This document shows positions 41,672 through 49,370 of a stretch of DNA of 64,000 nt, in pieces. Positions within the stretch are counted from its first letter, which is position 1. Every line of letters starts with the position of its first letter. The notes under the pieces were generated by a model. It was not told the origin of the DNA, made no database searches, and saw only the letters and a list, made by a program, of their open reading frames with translations. A program made the translations under genes and the position numbers. This DNA comes from Hyphococcus aureus (GTDB taxonomy: Bacteria; Pseudomonadota; Alphaproteobacteria; Caulobacterales; Parvularculaceae). The DNA lies in contig NZ_JBHRSH010000002.1 in assembly GCF_042643165.1 (NCBI RefSeq), forward strand, positions 620,001 to 684,000. Direction: 5' to 3'.

Positions 41672-42436
41672 CTAGCGCGCCTCGCCCGTGAAGGTTCTCA
41701 GCCGCGGATCTGTGTGATCAGGCCCCGCCAGCGCTTTCGCAACGCCCGGTTCGGCCGTCACTCGGTCGCGCCATTCAATCATATGCGGCGCGCGTGATGC
41801 GGCGTTTAATTCAGGGAACAGGCGTTCGATCATCATCCCGCAATGAGAGTAATAATTGATGTCGGCGAGCGAGAACATATCGCCGGCGAACCATTTGTTC
41901 TCGCTTAAATGCTTCTCCACCTTATCGAGTGCGTATTCGACTTTCTCGGTGGCGTAGGCGAGTTGTTCTTCTGTAAAGCCTGACCGCGCATTCATCCATT
42001 TCTTGCGCTGGTCGGGAAGCGGAATGCGCTCCATCAGCTTCTCGAAATCACCGCTTTCGATATTACGCGAAATGACCGTGACGAGGCGGTGCCAGCCATG
42101 CATGGAGACATAATTCATCACATGCTCGTCAACGAATTTATTCCAGTACCGCATACGCGCCTTGCCGACCGGATCAGCGGGCCGCAAGGACGGGTAATCG
42201 GGAAAAGCGTCTTCCAGATATTCATTGATCACCGTGGTATGAGTGATGATGGTTCCGTCATGATCGAGAACCGGGACCTGGCCTTCCGGGTTGAGGGCGA
42301 CGAACCAGTCTGAGTGCTGCTCGAATTTATGGAGGTCCACATAGACGCTTTCAAACGGAATGCCGCGCTGATGAAACGGAATGATCGATTTCAACGAGTT
42401 CGCCACCGGCTCTGCGTGATAGAGTTTTACCGTCAT
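41672..42436 (-). CDS. LigF/LigP-like beta-etherase glutathione S-transferase
   Basis: A 254-residue GST; the ATG at 42436 gives the family N-terminus VKLYHAEPVANSLKS. Asn13-Ser14 match LigF numbering. FEQHSDWF is identical to my recollection of LigF, followed by NPEGQVPVLDHDG, EYLEDAFP and IPLPDQRKKWMNA. It probably opens beta-O-4 ethers of alpha-keto dimers, forming a glutathione thioether and releasing guaiacol. Last gene of the nine-gene kinase-carboxylase operon, 10 nt after the SDR stop, which links dimer cleavage to acetovanillone-type metabolism (inference). Confidence 0.88.
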   Translation of the reverse strand: MTVKLYHAEPVANSLKSIIPFHQRGIPFESVYVDLHKFEQHSDWFVALNPEGQVPVLDHDGTIITHTTVINEYLEDAFPDYPSLRPADPVGKARMRYWNKFVDEHVMNYVSMHGWHRLVTVISRNIESGDFEKLMERIPLPDQRKKWMNARSGFTEEQLAYATEKVEYALDKVEKHLSENKWFAGDMFSLADINYYSHCGMMIERLFPELNAASRAPHMIEWRDRVTAEPGVAKALAGPDHTDPRLRTFTGEAR

Positions 42437-42446
42437 TTTTGGAATC

Positions 42447-43235
42447 TCAACTCCGCATAATCCCGAGCATGCCGCCGTCAGCGGCGATGGACTGCGCATT
42501 GATATATTGTCCCGCATCCGACAACAGGAAGGCGGCGAGCCAGCCTGCTTCTTCCGGCGTTCCGACCCGGCCTTGCGGGACCATGCCGTTCAGGATTTTC
42601 AGCGTCGCATCCATGTCGCCGCCCGCGATATGCTCCGCCAGAGGCTCCAGCAAGGGCGTATTGATGAGACCGGGGATCAGGCAGTTTACGCGAATATTGT
42701 GTTTGGCGACTTCCGACGCCGTCGCGCGCACGAGCCCCAGCACCGCGTGTTTCGAGATGACATACGCGGGCGTCATTGGCGCGCCCAATTTTGAGGCGAG
42801 CGACCCTGTGCAGACAATTGATCCGCCGCCCTGTTCGATCATGCCGGGAAGCACCTGTTGAATGAGGATGAACATGGATTTGAGATTGACGTTCATCACT
42901 TCGTCATAGGCGGCGAGCGAATAGTCCGGCATCGGCGCCGCCGGACCCGACATGCCCGCATTGGCGAAGACACCGTCAACGCCGCCCCACAGGTCGTTCG
43001 CTTTTTCCGTCAGGGCCTTGATGTCTTTTTCGCTGGCCATGTCAGCGGCGAGATAGCGCCCCTCCCCGCCGGCTTTGGTAATGGCGTCAGCGACTTTTTT
43101 TAGTTTGTCTTCTGACCGCGCTGCGACCAGCACGCGCGCGCCGAGCGAACCCATGATCTCCGCCGCCGCCGCGCCAATGCCCGTGGAGGCGCCGGTGACG
43201 ATAATGCGTTTTCCGTCGAGATTAACGCCGTTCAT
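42447..43235 (-). CDS. SDR oxidoreductase
   Basis: A 262-residue FabG-like SDR with TGASTGIG at residues 14-21, VAARSEDKL (Arg after strand 2, which suggests NADP preference), ANAGMSGP, Ser in TGSLAS, YVISK and NAQSIAADGGM. Its start overlaps the amidohydrolase stop by 4 nt, so it belongs to the carboxylase operon. Possibly reduces or oxidises a vanilloyl side-chain ketone (inference). Confidence 0.86.
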   Translation of the reverse strand: MNGVNLDGKRIIVTGASTGIGAAAAEIMGSLGARVLVAARSEDKLKKVADAITKAGGEGRYLAADMASEKDIKALTEKANDLWGGVDGVFANAGMSGPAAPMPDYSLAAYDEVMNVNLKSMFILIQQVLPGMIEQGGGSIVCTGSLASKLGAPMTPAYVISKHAVLGLVRATASEVAKHNIRVNCLIPGLINTPLLEPLAEHIAGGDMDATLKILNGMVPQGRVGTPEEAGWLAAFLLSDAGQYINAQSIAADGGMLGIMRS

Positions 43236-44101
43236 TTCAGCCCCAGCAATTTCGCAGCGTTGTCCTTCATGATCATCGGCATCACTTCCTCACGGAAGCC
43301 GGCGTCCTTCGCCGCATCCATCCACTTGTCCGGCTTGATCAGCGGGAAGTCCGAGCCGAACAGCATTTTATGCTTCAACTGCGTGTTGGCGTAATGGATT
43401 ACCTGTTTCGGGAAATATTTCGGCGACCAGCCAGAAAGATCGATGAAAACATTTTCCTTGTGCAGCGCCATGGAAAGCGATTCATCGGTCCACGGCCATG
43501 ACGGGTGCGCGAGGATGATTTTCATATCGGGAAAATCGACCGCGACGTCGTCCACCATCATCGGCTGGCCGTATTTCAGGCGAATGCCGCCGCCGCCGCG
43601 CATGCCCGTTCCCATGCCCGAATGGCCGGTGTGAAAAATCGCAGGAAGGCCGTATTCCGCGATCACTTCATAGATCGGCCAGGCCATGCGGTCATGGGGA
43701 TGGAAATTCTGAATGGGCGGATGGAACTTGAAGCCTTTGACGCCATAATCCTCGATCATCCGCCGCGCCTCGATGGCGCCGAATTTCGACTTGTGCGGAT
43801 CAATGGAGGCGAAGGCCATCATGATGTCGTCATTGTCATTGGCGAACCGTGCGATCTCTTCATTCGAGATCCGCTTGATGCCGGTGCCGGATTCCATATC
43901 CACGGTGAACATGACAAAGGCGATCTGCTTTTCGCGGTAATAGTCGATCGTCTCAGGGATCGTCGGGCGCTTGCGATCCGCCTTGAAATAGATCGACGCG
44001 GCGTCAAGAAACTTGCCCATGATCGGGTCTTCAGGGTCGTTGCACGACACCTCCGCATGGGTGTGAACATCGATGGCTTTGATCTTGTTGAGATCGATCA
44101 T
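43232..44101 (-). CDS. Amidohydrolase-family (COG2159) hydrolase or decarboxylase
   Basis: A 289-residue TIM-barrel amidohydrolase_2 protein. The metal site begins with DVHTHAE (residues 15-21, an HxH motif unlike the Glu of LigW), followed by FKFHPPIQNF, FHTGHSG, LAHPSWPW and LFGSDFPL with the C-terminal Asp. Family members decarboxylate, hydrate or hydrolyse aromatic and beta-keto acids. In an operon that should produce vanilloylacetate, a decarboxylase or C-C hydrolase for a beta-keto acid is attractive (inference). It lies 72 nt after the phosphatase gene, the largest gap in the operon. Confidence 0.8.
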   Translation of the reverse strand: MIDLNKIKAIDVHTHAEVSCNDPEDPIMGKFLDAASIYFKADRKRPTIPETIDYYREKQIAFVMFTVDMESGTGIKRISNEEIARFANDNDDIMMAFASIDPHKSKFGAIEARRMIEDYGVKGFKFHPPIQNFHPHDRMAWPIYEVIAEYGLPAIFHTGHSGMGTGMRGGGGIRLKYGQPMMVDDVAVDFPDMKIILAHPSWPWTDESLSMALHKENVFIDLSGWSPKYFPKQVIHYANTQLKHKMLFGSDFPLIKPDKWMDAAKDAGFREEVMPMIMKDNAAKLLGLK

Positions 44102-44173
44102 GGGGACTCCTTTGACGCGAGACGCCGTTTTAGGCCAATTCCGGACCTAAAGGACAGCCTAGCGGGAAAGGTT

Positions 44174-45019
44174 TCAAGCCCCTTCGCGAAGCAGCGCCGC
44201 TAGTTTGTCGATCCCGGAAAGCAGGAGTTCAGGGCGCTCTAACGGGTCCTCGCGCGAGCGGAAGGCGGCTTCGTCATAGATTCCGGTGGCGACGCCGACC
44301 GAGAACGCGCCGCCCTCATTGGCCATGCGCGCCTCAAGCTGCGGGTCGTCTCCAACCACGACAATTTTTGCGTCCGGCGAAAGGCCCATACGCGCCTTGG
44401 CCACCTGAAGGGCGTCGAGCGAGGGCTTGCCGAGCACATGGGCCTCGGCCCCGGTCAGCGCCTTCAACATGGCATTGATGGCGAAGCTGGTGCCGATGCC
44501 GCGTTTTTCCGCGCCTGCGGCGGCGAAGAACGGCACGTCGGAGGCCGTCGTCAATTGTGCGCCCGCCCAGATGGCGTGGGTCGTCGCTTCTAGATCGGGA
44601 AAGGTGAATTCGCGGAACCAGCCCACATAGATCGCGTCATAGGGACCGCCATCGCCGGGCGCCTCAACAATATTTAGACCCAAATCCGTAAGCGGTTTCC
44701 ACACCGGTTCCTTGCCGAGAACGAGAATGCGCTCCGCGCCTTTTTCCTTGAGGTAATGCGCGGCGGAAGTCGAGGGCGTCATGAATTCTTCATCGCGCAC
44801 ATCGAGCCCGGCCTTGCGCATGGAATTGGCATACCAGTCGGGCGTCCGCGCGGTGCCGTTGGTGAACACCTGAAACGGAACGCCGCGTTCGCGCAAAAAC
44901 TTGAGCGTTTCAATGGCGCCGGGCAGCGCCACATGGCCTGCGCTTGCCTTGTCGCCGAGCACCAGCGTGCCATCCATGTCGAAGATGAAGCCTTCGGCGG
45001 CGTTTAACTCATGTGGCAA
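44174..45019 (-). CDS. HAD-superfamily phosphatase (NagD-like)
   Basis: A 281-residue HAD-IIA phosphatase. Nucleophile and acid/base Asp14 and Asp16 are in FDMDGTLVLGD; motif II Thr is in FTNGTAR, motif III Lys in GKPSLD, motif IV in VVVGDDPQLEA. NagD-type enzymes hydrolyse small phosphate esters. In the acetovanillone (Acv/Hpe) route an aryl phosphate must be removed after carboxylation, and the operon position directly after the carboxyltransferase (11-nt overlap) fits. No neighbour suggests sugar phosphate metabolism. Confidence 0.83.
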   Translation of the reverse strand: MPHELNAAEGFIFDMDGTLVLGDKASAGHVALPGAIETLKFLRERGVPFQVFTNGTARTPDWYANSMRKAGLDVRDEEFMTPSTSAAHYLKEKGAERILVLGKEPVWKPLTDLGLNIVEAPGDGGPYDAIYVGWFREFTFPDLEATTHAIWAGAQLTTASDVPFFAAAGAEKRGIGTSFAINAMLKALTGAEAHVLGKPSLDALQVAKARMGLSPDAKIVVVGDDPQLEARMANEGGAFSVGVATGIYDEAAFRSREDPLERPELLLSGIDKLAALLREGA

Positions 45020-46490
45020 GACCAGCCCCTTTATAAAGCGCCATCCGGAAACCGGGGCGCTCCACGGCGATGTCCGGCGCGTCGGGACGCGCGGCGAGTT
45101 GTTTCAGCAAGTTCAGAACCGGAGCCGCTTCGGGCGTATAGGTCGCGCGGCTGCGCCCTGAAGCGATCATGGCGTCAACCTGTTCCTGGGGCATCACGGC
45201 GCGGAACAGAAATTCTTCGTCATCCATGTTCTCGCCGAATTGCTTTCGCAAATCTTTGTAAGCCGGGAACATGGGTTCAATTTCGATTTCTTTCCTGCGC
45301 GGGCGATCGAGAATGGTTTGTTTCACCACTTCATCGATCGGGCTTGTGGGCCGGCCGAACTTGCCCATGACATAACGCAGGATCTGATCGGAGACTTGCG
45401 CGTATCGCGACGTTCCGATGACGTTAAACAGCGCCTGGCTCATCACCATTTGCGGGAACGGCGTAACCATGATCGGAAAGCCCAGTTCCGCGCGGACCCG
45501 CTCAGTCTCCTCGATCACTTCATCGAATTTAGACCCAAGATTAAGCTCCTCAAGCTGGCGCTTTGTCGTTGTCATCACCCCGCCGGCGATCTGATGGCGC
45601 AGAAAACTCGCGTCGAAACTTTGCGGCCGTCCGGGCGGGAGGCCTTCGGCCTTCGCCAGCCGCGTCCAGTAGTCTTTGACGGTCGCAAGCGCGGCGTCAT
45701 TGATATTCACCGTGTGACCAGCCTCGCGCAAATTCGCGACCATGCGCGTCGCTTCCGGCAGGGACGATCCATCGCCAAGCGGGCCGACGCCCACATGCAC
45801 GGCGTCGATGAGGCCGAGATCGGCGGCGGCGAGCGATGTCAGCGGACCATAGCCGATAGTGCAATGGGCGTGTATCTCCAGCGGTTTGGCGCCAATCGCC
45901 GCCTTCACCGCGGGCGCCAGCGTTCGAACCCGCTCCGGCGACATGAGCCCACCGGGATCTTTCAGGTAAAAAAGGTCGACGTGATTGCTCTTCGCGAGCT
46001 TACCCGCAAAGTCGGCGTAAAATTCATCGGTGTGAATGTCGGAGAGCGTGAAGGTCAGCGCGCCCATGACATCGGCGTCGCCTTCGTCCTTGATGATCCG
46101 CGCCGCCTCGATCACCGCATCCACATCATGCATGGGATCGAGCACGATAAAGCGGCGAATGCCCGCCATCTGCAACCGGCGATAGGCGAGCCGCATGAAT
46201 TCCGGGTCCGCCTGCTGCCACGCCACAAAACGAAGGCCGGTCGTGATGAATTGCAACGGCACGCTCGGCATCGCCGCGCGCATGCGCTTGATGCGCTCCC
46301 ACGGATTGTTCTGGAAGTAACGGATGGCGACCGCCATGGTCGTCGAGGATGTAAAATCGCAGGCGTGAAAACCAACGCGCTCCATGGCGCCGGCGATTTC
46401 CAGAATCTGTGCGGTGTTGAGACCCGTGGCGCCCCAGAGCGACTGGTTGCCGTCACGGATCGACACATCGACGAGCTTGATCTCAGCCAT
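45009..46490 (-). CDS. Carboxyltransferase subunit (pyruvate carboxylase B / OadA-like)
   Basis: A 493-residue protein with an HMGL-like TIM barrel (VSIRDGNQSLW near residue 10, FYLKDPGG, metal site EIHAHCTIGYG) and a conserved PYC/OADA region (MTTTKRQLEEL, VTPFPQMVMSQ). It lacks the C-terminal biotinyl domain because that is a separate gene. Known homologues transfer CO2 from carboxybiotin to pyruvate; here the methyl ketone of a phosphorylated acetovanillone is the likely acceptor (inference). The ATG at 46490 overlaps the biotin carboxylase stop by 8 nt. Confidence 0.86.
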   Translation of the reverse strand: MAEIKLVDVSIRDGNQSLWGATGLNTAQILEIAGAMERVGFHACDFTSSTTMAVAIRYFQNNPWERIKRMRAAMPSVPLQFITTGLRFVAWQQADPEFMRLAYRRLQMAGIRRFIVLDPMHDVDAVIEAARIIKDEGDADVMGALTFTLSDIHTDEFYADFAGKLAKSNHVDLFYLKDPGGLMSPERVRTLAPAVKAAIGAKPLEIHAHCTIGYGPLTSLAAADLGLIDAVHVGVGPLGDGSSLPEATRMVANLREAGHTVNINDAALATVKDYWTRLAKAEGLPPGRPQSFDASFLRHQIAGGVMTTTKRQLEELNLGSKFDEVIEETERVRAELGFPIMVTPFPQMVMSQALFNVIGTSRYAQVSDQILRYVMGKFGRPTSPIDEVVKQTILDRPRRKEIEIEPMFPAYKDLRKQFGENMDDEEFLFRAVMPQEQVDAMIASGRSRATYTPEAAPVLNLLKQLAARPDAPDIAVERPGFRMALYKGAGLAT

Positions 46491-47832
46491 TTTTGAGCCC
46501 CTCAAAGAAGCGCGTATCGACGCCGCCTTTCTGGAAGCGCGCGTCATCCATGATCCGCACATGCAAAGGCGCCGTCGTTTTGACGCCTTCCACATGGAGT
46601 GTTTTGAGCGCCGCTGCGATTCGCTTAACCGCCTCTCCGCGGGTCGCGCCATGAACGATGAGTTTGCCCATCAGCGAGTCGTAATTAGGGGAAATGGAAT
46701 CGCCCGAGCGGATATGCGTATCGACGCGCACGCCCGCTCCCGCCGGCCATTCGGCCTTTGTCACCATCCCGGGCGATGGACGAAAATCAGCGTCAGGGTC
46801 TTCGGCGTTGATGCGGACCTCAATAGCCGCTCCTTGAAATTCAATATCTCGCTGCTCGTAACCCAGCGGCGCGCCGCTCGCGATCAGCAATTGTTGCTCG
46901 ACAATATCAACGCCTGTGATCTCCTCCGTTACGGGATGCTCCACCTGAATGCGGGCGTTCATTTCAAGGAAGAAGAAATCGAAATTGTCAGCATCGACGA
47001 GAAACTCGACCGTCCCCGCGCCCTTGTAATTGAGATGCTCGGCGATCTTCACCGCAGCGTTTTCAATGGCGCGGTGTTTGTCATCGGGAATGTTCGGCGC
47101 AGGGGCTTCTTCAACCAGTTTCTGAAATCGCCGCTGGATGGAACAATCGCGGGTGCCGAGATGGATGGCGCGCTTTCCGTCGCCGATCACCTGCACCTCA
47201 ACATGACGCCCGCTAGCGATGAAGCGCTCCACATAGATGCGCGGATCGCCAAAGGCCGCTTCCGCTTCCGACATGGCGAAACCGATTTGCGATCTAAGCT
47301 CTTGCGGTTTGTCGACGCGTTTCATGCCGCGGCCGCCGCCGCCCGAAACCGCCTTGATCAGCAGCGGATAGCCGGTTTTTTCTGCGATTTTCGCGGCGTC
47401 TTCCGCGGTTTCCGCTTCACCGCCGGGCACGACGGGAAGGCCCGCCTCAATCGCGACAGCGCGCGCTTTTAATTTATCGCCCATGGCGTCCAGCGCGCGC
47501 GGATCGGGTCCGACAAAGATCATCCCTGCCTCGGCGACGGCGCGCGCAAAATTGATATTCTCAGACAGAAAGCCGTAACCCGGATGCACCGCATCGGCGC
47601 CGGATTCTTTTGCGGCGGCGACGACTTTCGCGATGTTGAGATAGGATTGCGCGGAAGGCGCGGGGCCAAGGCGCACCACCACATCCGCTTCCGACGCGCC
47701 GCGCGAATTGGCGTCCGCATCGGAGACGCCCAGCACGGTTTTCAGCCCGAGCCTTCGCGCCGTGCGGATAATGCGCAGCGCAATCTCGCCGCGATTGGCG
47801 ATGAAGAGCGTGTTGATGTTTTTGCGCGCCAC
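46483..47832 (-). CDS. Biotin carboxylase subunit
   Basis: A 449-residue AccC-like ATP-grasp biotin carboxylase of normal length. The N-terminus is LFIANRGEIALRIIRTAR, the ATP loop KAVSGGGGRGMKRV, then FLEMNARIQVEHPVTE and GVDIVEQQL, and the C-terminal domain GAAIEVRINAEDP. It carboxylates the biotin of the adjacent BCCP using ATP and bicarbonate. Sits between BCCP and carboxyltransferase genes, a full three-part biotin carboxylase not accompanied by accD, so it does not belong to acetyl-CoA carboxylase. Confidence 0.93.
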   Translation of the reverse strand: MARKNINTLFIANRGEIALRIIRTARRLGLKTVLGVSDADANSRGASEADVVVRLGPAPSAQSYLNIAKVVAAAKESGADAVHPGYGFLSENINFARAVAEAGMIFVGPDPRALDAMGDKLKARAVAIEAGLPVVPGGEAETAEDAAKIAEKTGYPLLIKAVSGGGGRGMKRVDKPQELRSQIGFAMSEAEAAFGDPRIYVERFIASGRHVEVQVIGDGKRAIHLGTRDCSIQRRFQKLVEEAPAPNIPDDKHRAIENAAVKIAEHLNYKGAGTVEFLVDADNFDFFFLEMNARIQVEHPVTEEITGVDIVEQQLLIASGAPLGYEQRDIEFQGAAIEVRINAEDPDADFRPSPGMVTKAEWPAGAGVRVDTHIRSGDSISPNYDSLMGKLIVHGATRGEAVKRIAAALKTLHVEGVKTTAPLHVRIMDDARFQKGGVDTRFFEGLKNG

Positions 47833-47841
47833 TGTTTAGCC

Positions 47842-48303
47842 TTACTCCGGCTTCACTTTCATGAGGACGGTATGCGCCTCGATAGGTTCAGCGTTTTCAG
47901 GAACAATCTCGACGATTTCACCGGTGACGCGCGCATGAACCGGATTCATCAGTTTCATGGTTTCAATAATCGCGACCACGGTGTCGGGCGTCACCTTGTC
48001 GCCGACCTTGACGAAGGGCGGTGCGCCCGGCTGCGGCGCGCGATAGAATGTGCCCGGCAGCGGCGGCTTGATGGTGAGAAGGCCGTCTTCTTCCGCCGCG
48101 ACTTCCGGCTCCACAGCGGACGCTACCGTCTTTGCAGCCTCACCGCCAATCGGCGACCATTCCTGTGTGAACCCCTCGCCCGCGCGTTTCACCCGCAGGC
48201 GAAACCGCGCGGTTTCAATGTCCAGCACATCATAAGACGACTTCGAAAGAATGGAGGTGATTTCCTCAACATCTTCGGGACTTAGCGGCAGATCATTACT
48301 CAT
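47842..48303 (-). CDS. Biotin carboxyl carrier protein
   Basis: A 153-residue BCCP with an N-terminal AccB-like segment (about 1-45), an acidic linker and a biotinyl domain (75-153). The biotin-accepting lysine is Lys117 in ETMKLMN, and the typical thumb-region PGTFYRAP is present. Threonine and leucine around the lysine differ from the usual EAMKM. It carries carboxybiotin between the two neighbouring enzymes. It lies 9 nt before the biotin carboxylase gene and 3 nt after the kinase gene. Confidence 0.92.
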   Translation of the reverse strand: MSNDLPLSPEDVEEITSILSKSSYDVLDIETARFRLRVKRAGEGFTQEWSPIGGEAAKTVASAVEPEVAAEEDGLLTIKPPLPGTFYRAPQPGAPPFVKVGDKVTPDTVVAIIETMKLMNPVHARVTGEIVEIVPENAEPIEAHTVLMKVKPE

Positions 48304-48306
48304 TGC

Positions 48307-49359
48307 CTATGACCGCTTTCCGCCAAAAATATTCATGACATGCTTCATGGGGTTGTCCTGCGCCGCGGCGACGGGCGCGGCGTCTTTCGCCGACCAGACC
48401 GTTTCGGGGCGGCTCTGCAGGAGAAGGATTTTTCCCGTCTCCTTTTCTACGGCCCACTCAATATCCTGAGGCTTGCCGTAGTGCTTTTCTGTTTTGCGGG
48501 CGACGTCTTTCAGTTGCAACAATTCTTCGTCGCTGAGGCATGGCGCGGTGCGCTCGGCCTCGGGCAGTTCCACATCTTCAATGCCGCCGCCCGTTTTCGG
48601 CGACTGCCTGATATGCTTGTCGGAAATATCGCGGGTGGTGATCTCACCCGTGAGCTTGCCGACCACCCAGCGGTCTGGCGTCACCTCGCCGGAGACAACA
48701 GAAGACCCAAGCCCCCAGGCGCCTTCGATAGTGATCACCGACCGGTCGCCGGTAAGCGGGCTGCGCGTGAACATTACGCCCGCCGTGCGCGCATCCACCA
48801 TCTTCTGCACGACAACGCCCATGGCGACGCCGCTTTCGGGAAAGTTCTGGCGGCGGCGATAACAAACGGACTCAACGGAATAGAGGCTGGCCCAGCAACT
48901 GCGCACCATCTTCATGGTTTCTTCGGCGCCAAGCACCCAGAGATAGGTGTCCTGCAAGCCGGCGAAAGACGCGTCATCGGCGTCTTCTGTCGTTGCGGAG
49001 GAACGCACCGCGACTGGCGCTTTGGCGTCATCGCCGCATAAGTCTTTATAGGCGGATTGAATGGCGTCATCGACATCGGCGGGCATGGGTTCGTTCTCAA
49101 TCCGCTCACGGATGGCTTTGGTGACAGCGCCAACATTGTCGAGGTCGTCTGGATCAAGCGCCTCTACCGGCGCGCGCAAAGGCTCTTCCTTGTCGAGCTT
49201 CTGGATGAAGCGCTCGAACGCTTCCGTCCTTACGACAAACCCCGGCGGCACCTCGATGCCGGCCTTTGTGAGCTCGCCCAGACTGCCGCCCTTGCCGCCG
49301 ACGCTCGGGCGATCCGACAAGCCAATATCGGCGAACCATGAAATATTCGGTGTCGTCAT
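48307..49359 (-). CDS. Phenylphosphate-synthase-like kinase, ATP-binding subunit
   Basis: A 350-residue stand-alone PEP-synthase/PPDK N-terminal domain (ATP-grasp). Visible are SVGGKGGSLGELT near residue 20, VAVRSSATTEDADDASFAG near 120, GVMFTRSPLTGDRSV and AWGLGSSVVSGEV. At about 38-40 kDa it equals PpsB of Thauera phenylphosphate synthase, which works with a 70-kDa partner. In the acetovanillone pathway two such proteins phosphorylate the phenolic hydroxyl. Together with the next gene this is a split PEP-synthase-like kinase; ordinary PEP synthase is a single protein of about 800 residues. Confidence 0.88.
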   Translation of the reverse strand: MTTPNISWFADIGLSDRPSVGGKGGSLGELTKAGIEVPPGFVVRTEAFERFIQKLDKEEPLRAPVEALDPDDLDNVGAVTKAIRERIENEPMPADVDDAIQSAYKDLCGDDAKAPVAVRSSATTEDADDASFAGLQDTYLWVLGAEETMKMVRSCWASLYSVESVCYRRRQNFPESGVAMGVVVQKMVDARTAGVMFTRSPLTGDRSVITIEGAWGLGSSVVSGEVTPDRWVVGKLTGEITTRDISDKHIRQSPKTGGGIEDVELPEAERTAPCLSDEELLQLKDVARKTEKHYGKPQDIEWAVEKETGKILLLQSRPETVWSAKDAAPVAAAQDNPMKHVMNIFGGKRS

Positions 49360-49370
49360 AACAGTAGACC

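Noticed and set aside
45240..46496. A 418-codon plus-strand frame opposite the carboxyltransferase gene
   Set aside because: The minus-strand HMGL/PYC protein is clearly real; the antisense frame has no motif or ribosome-binding site.
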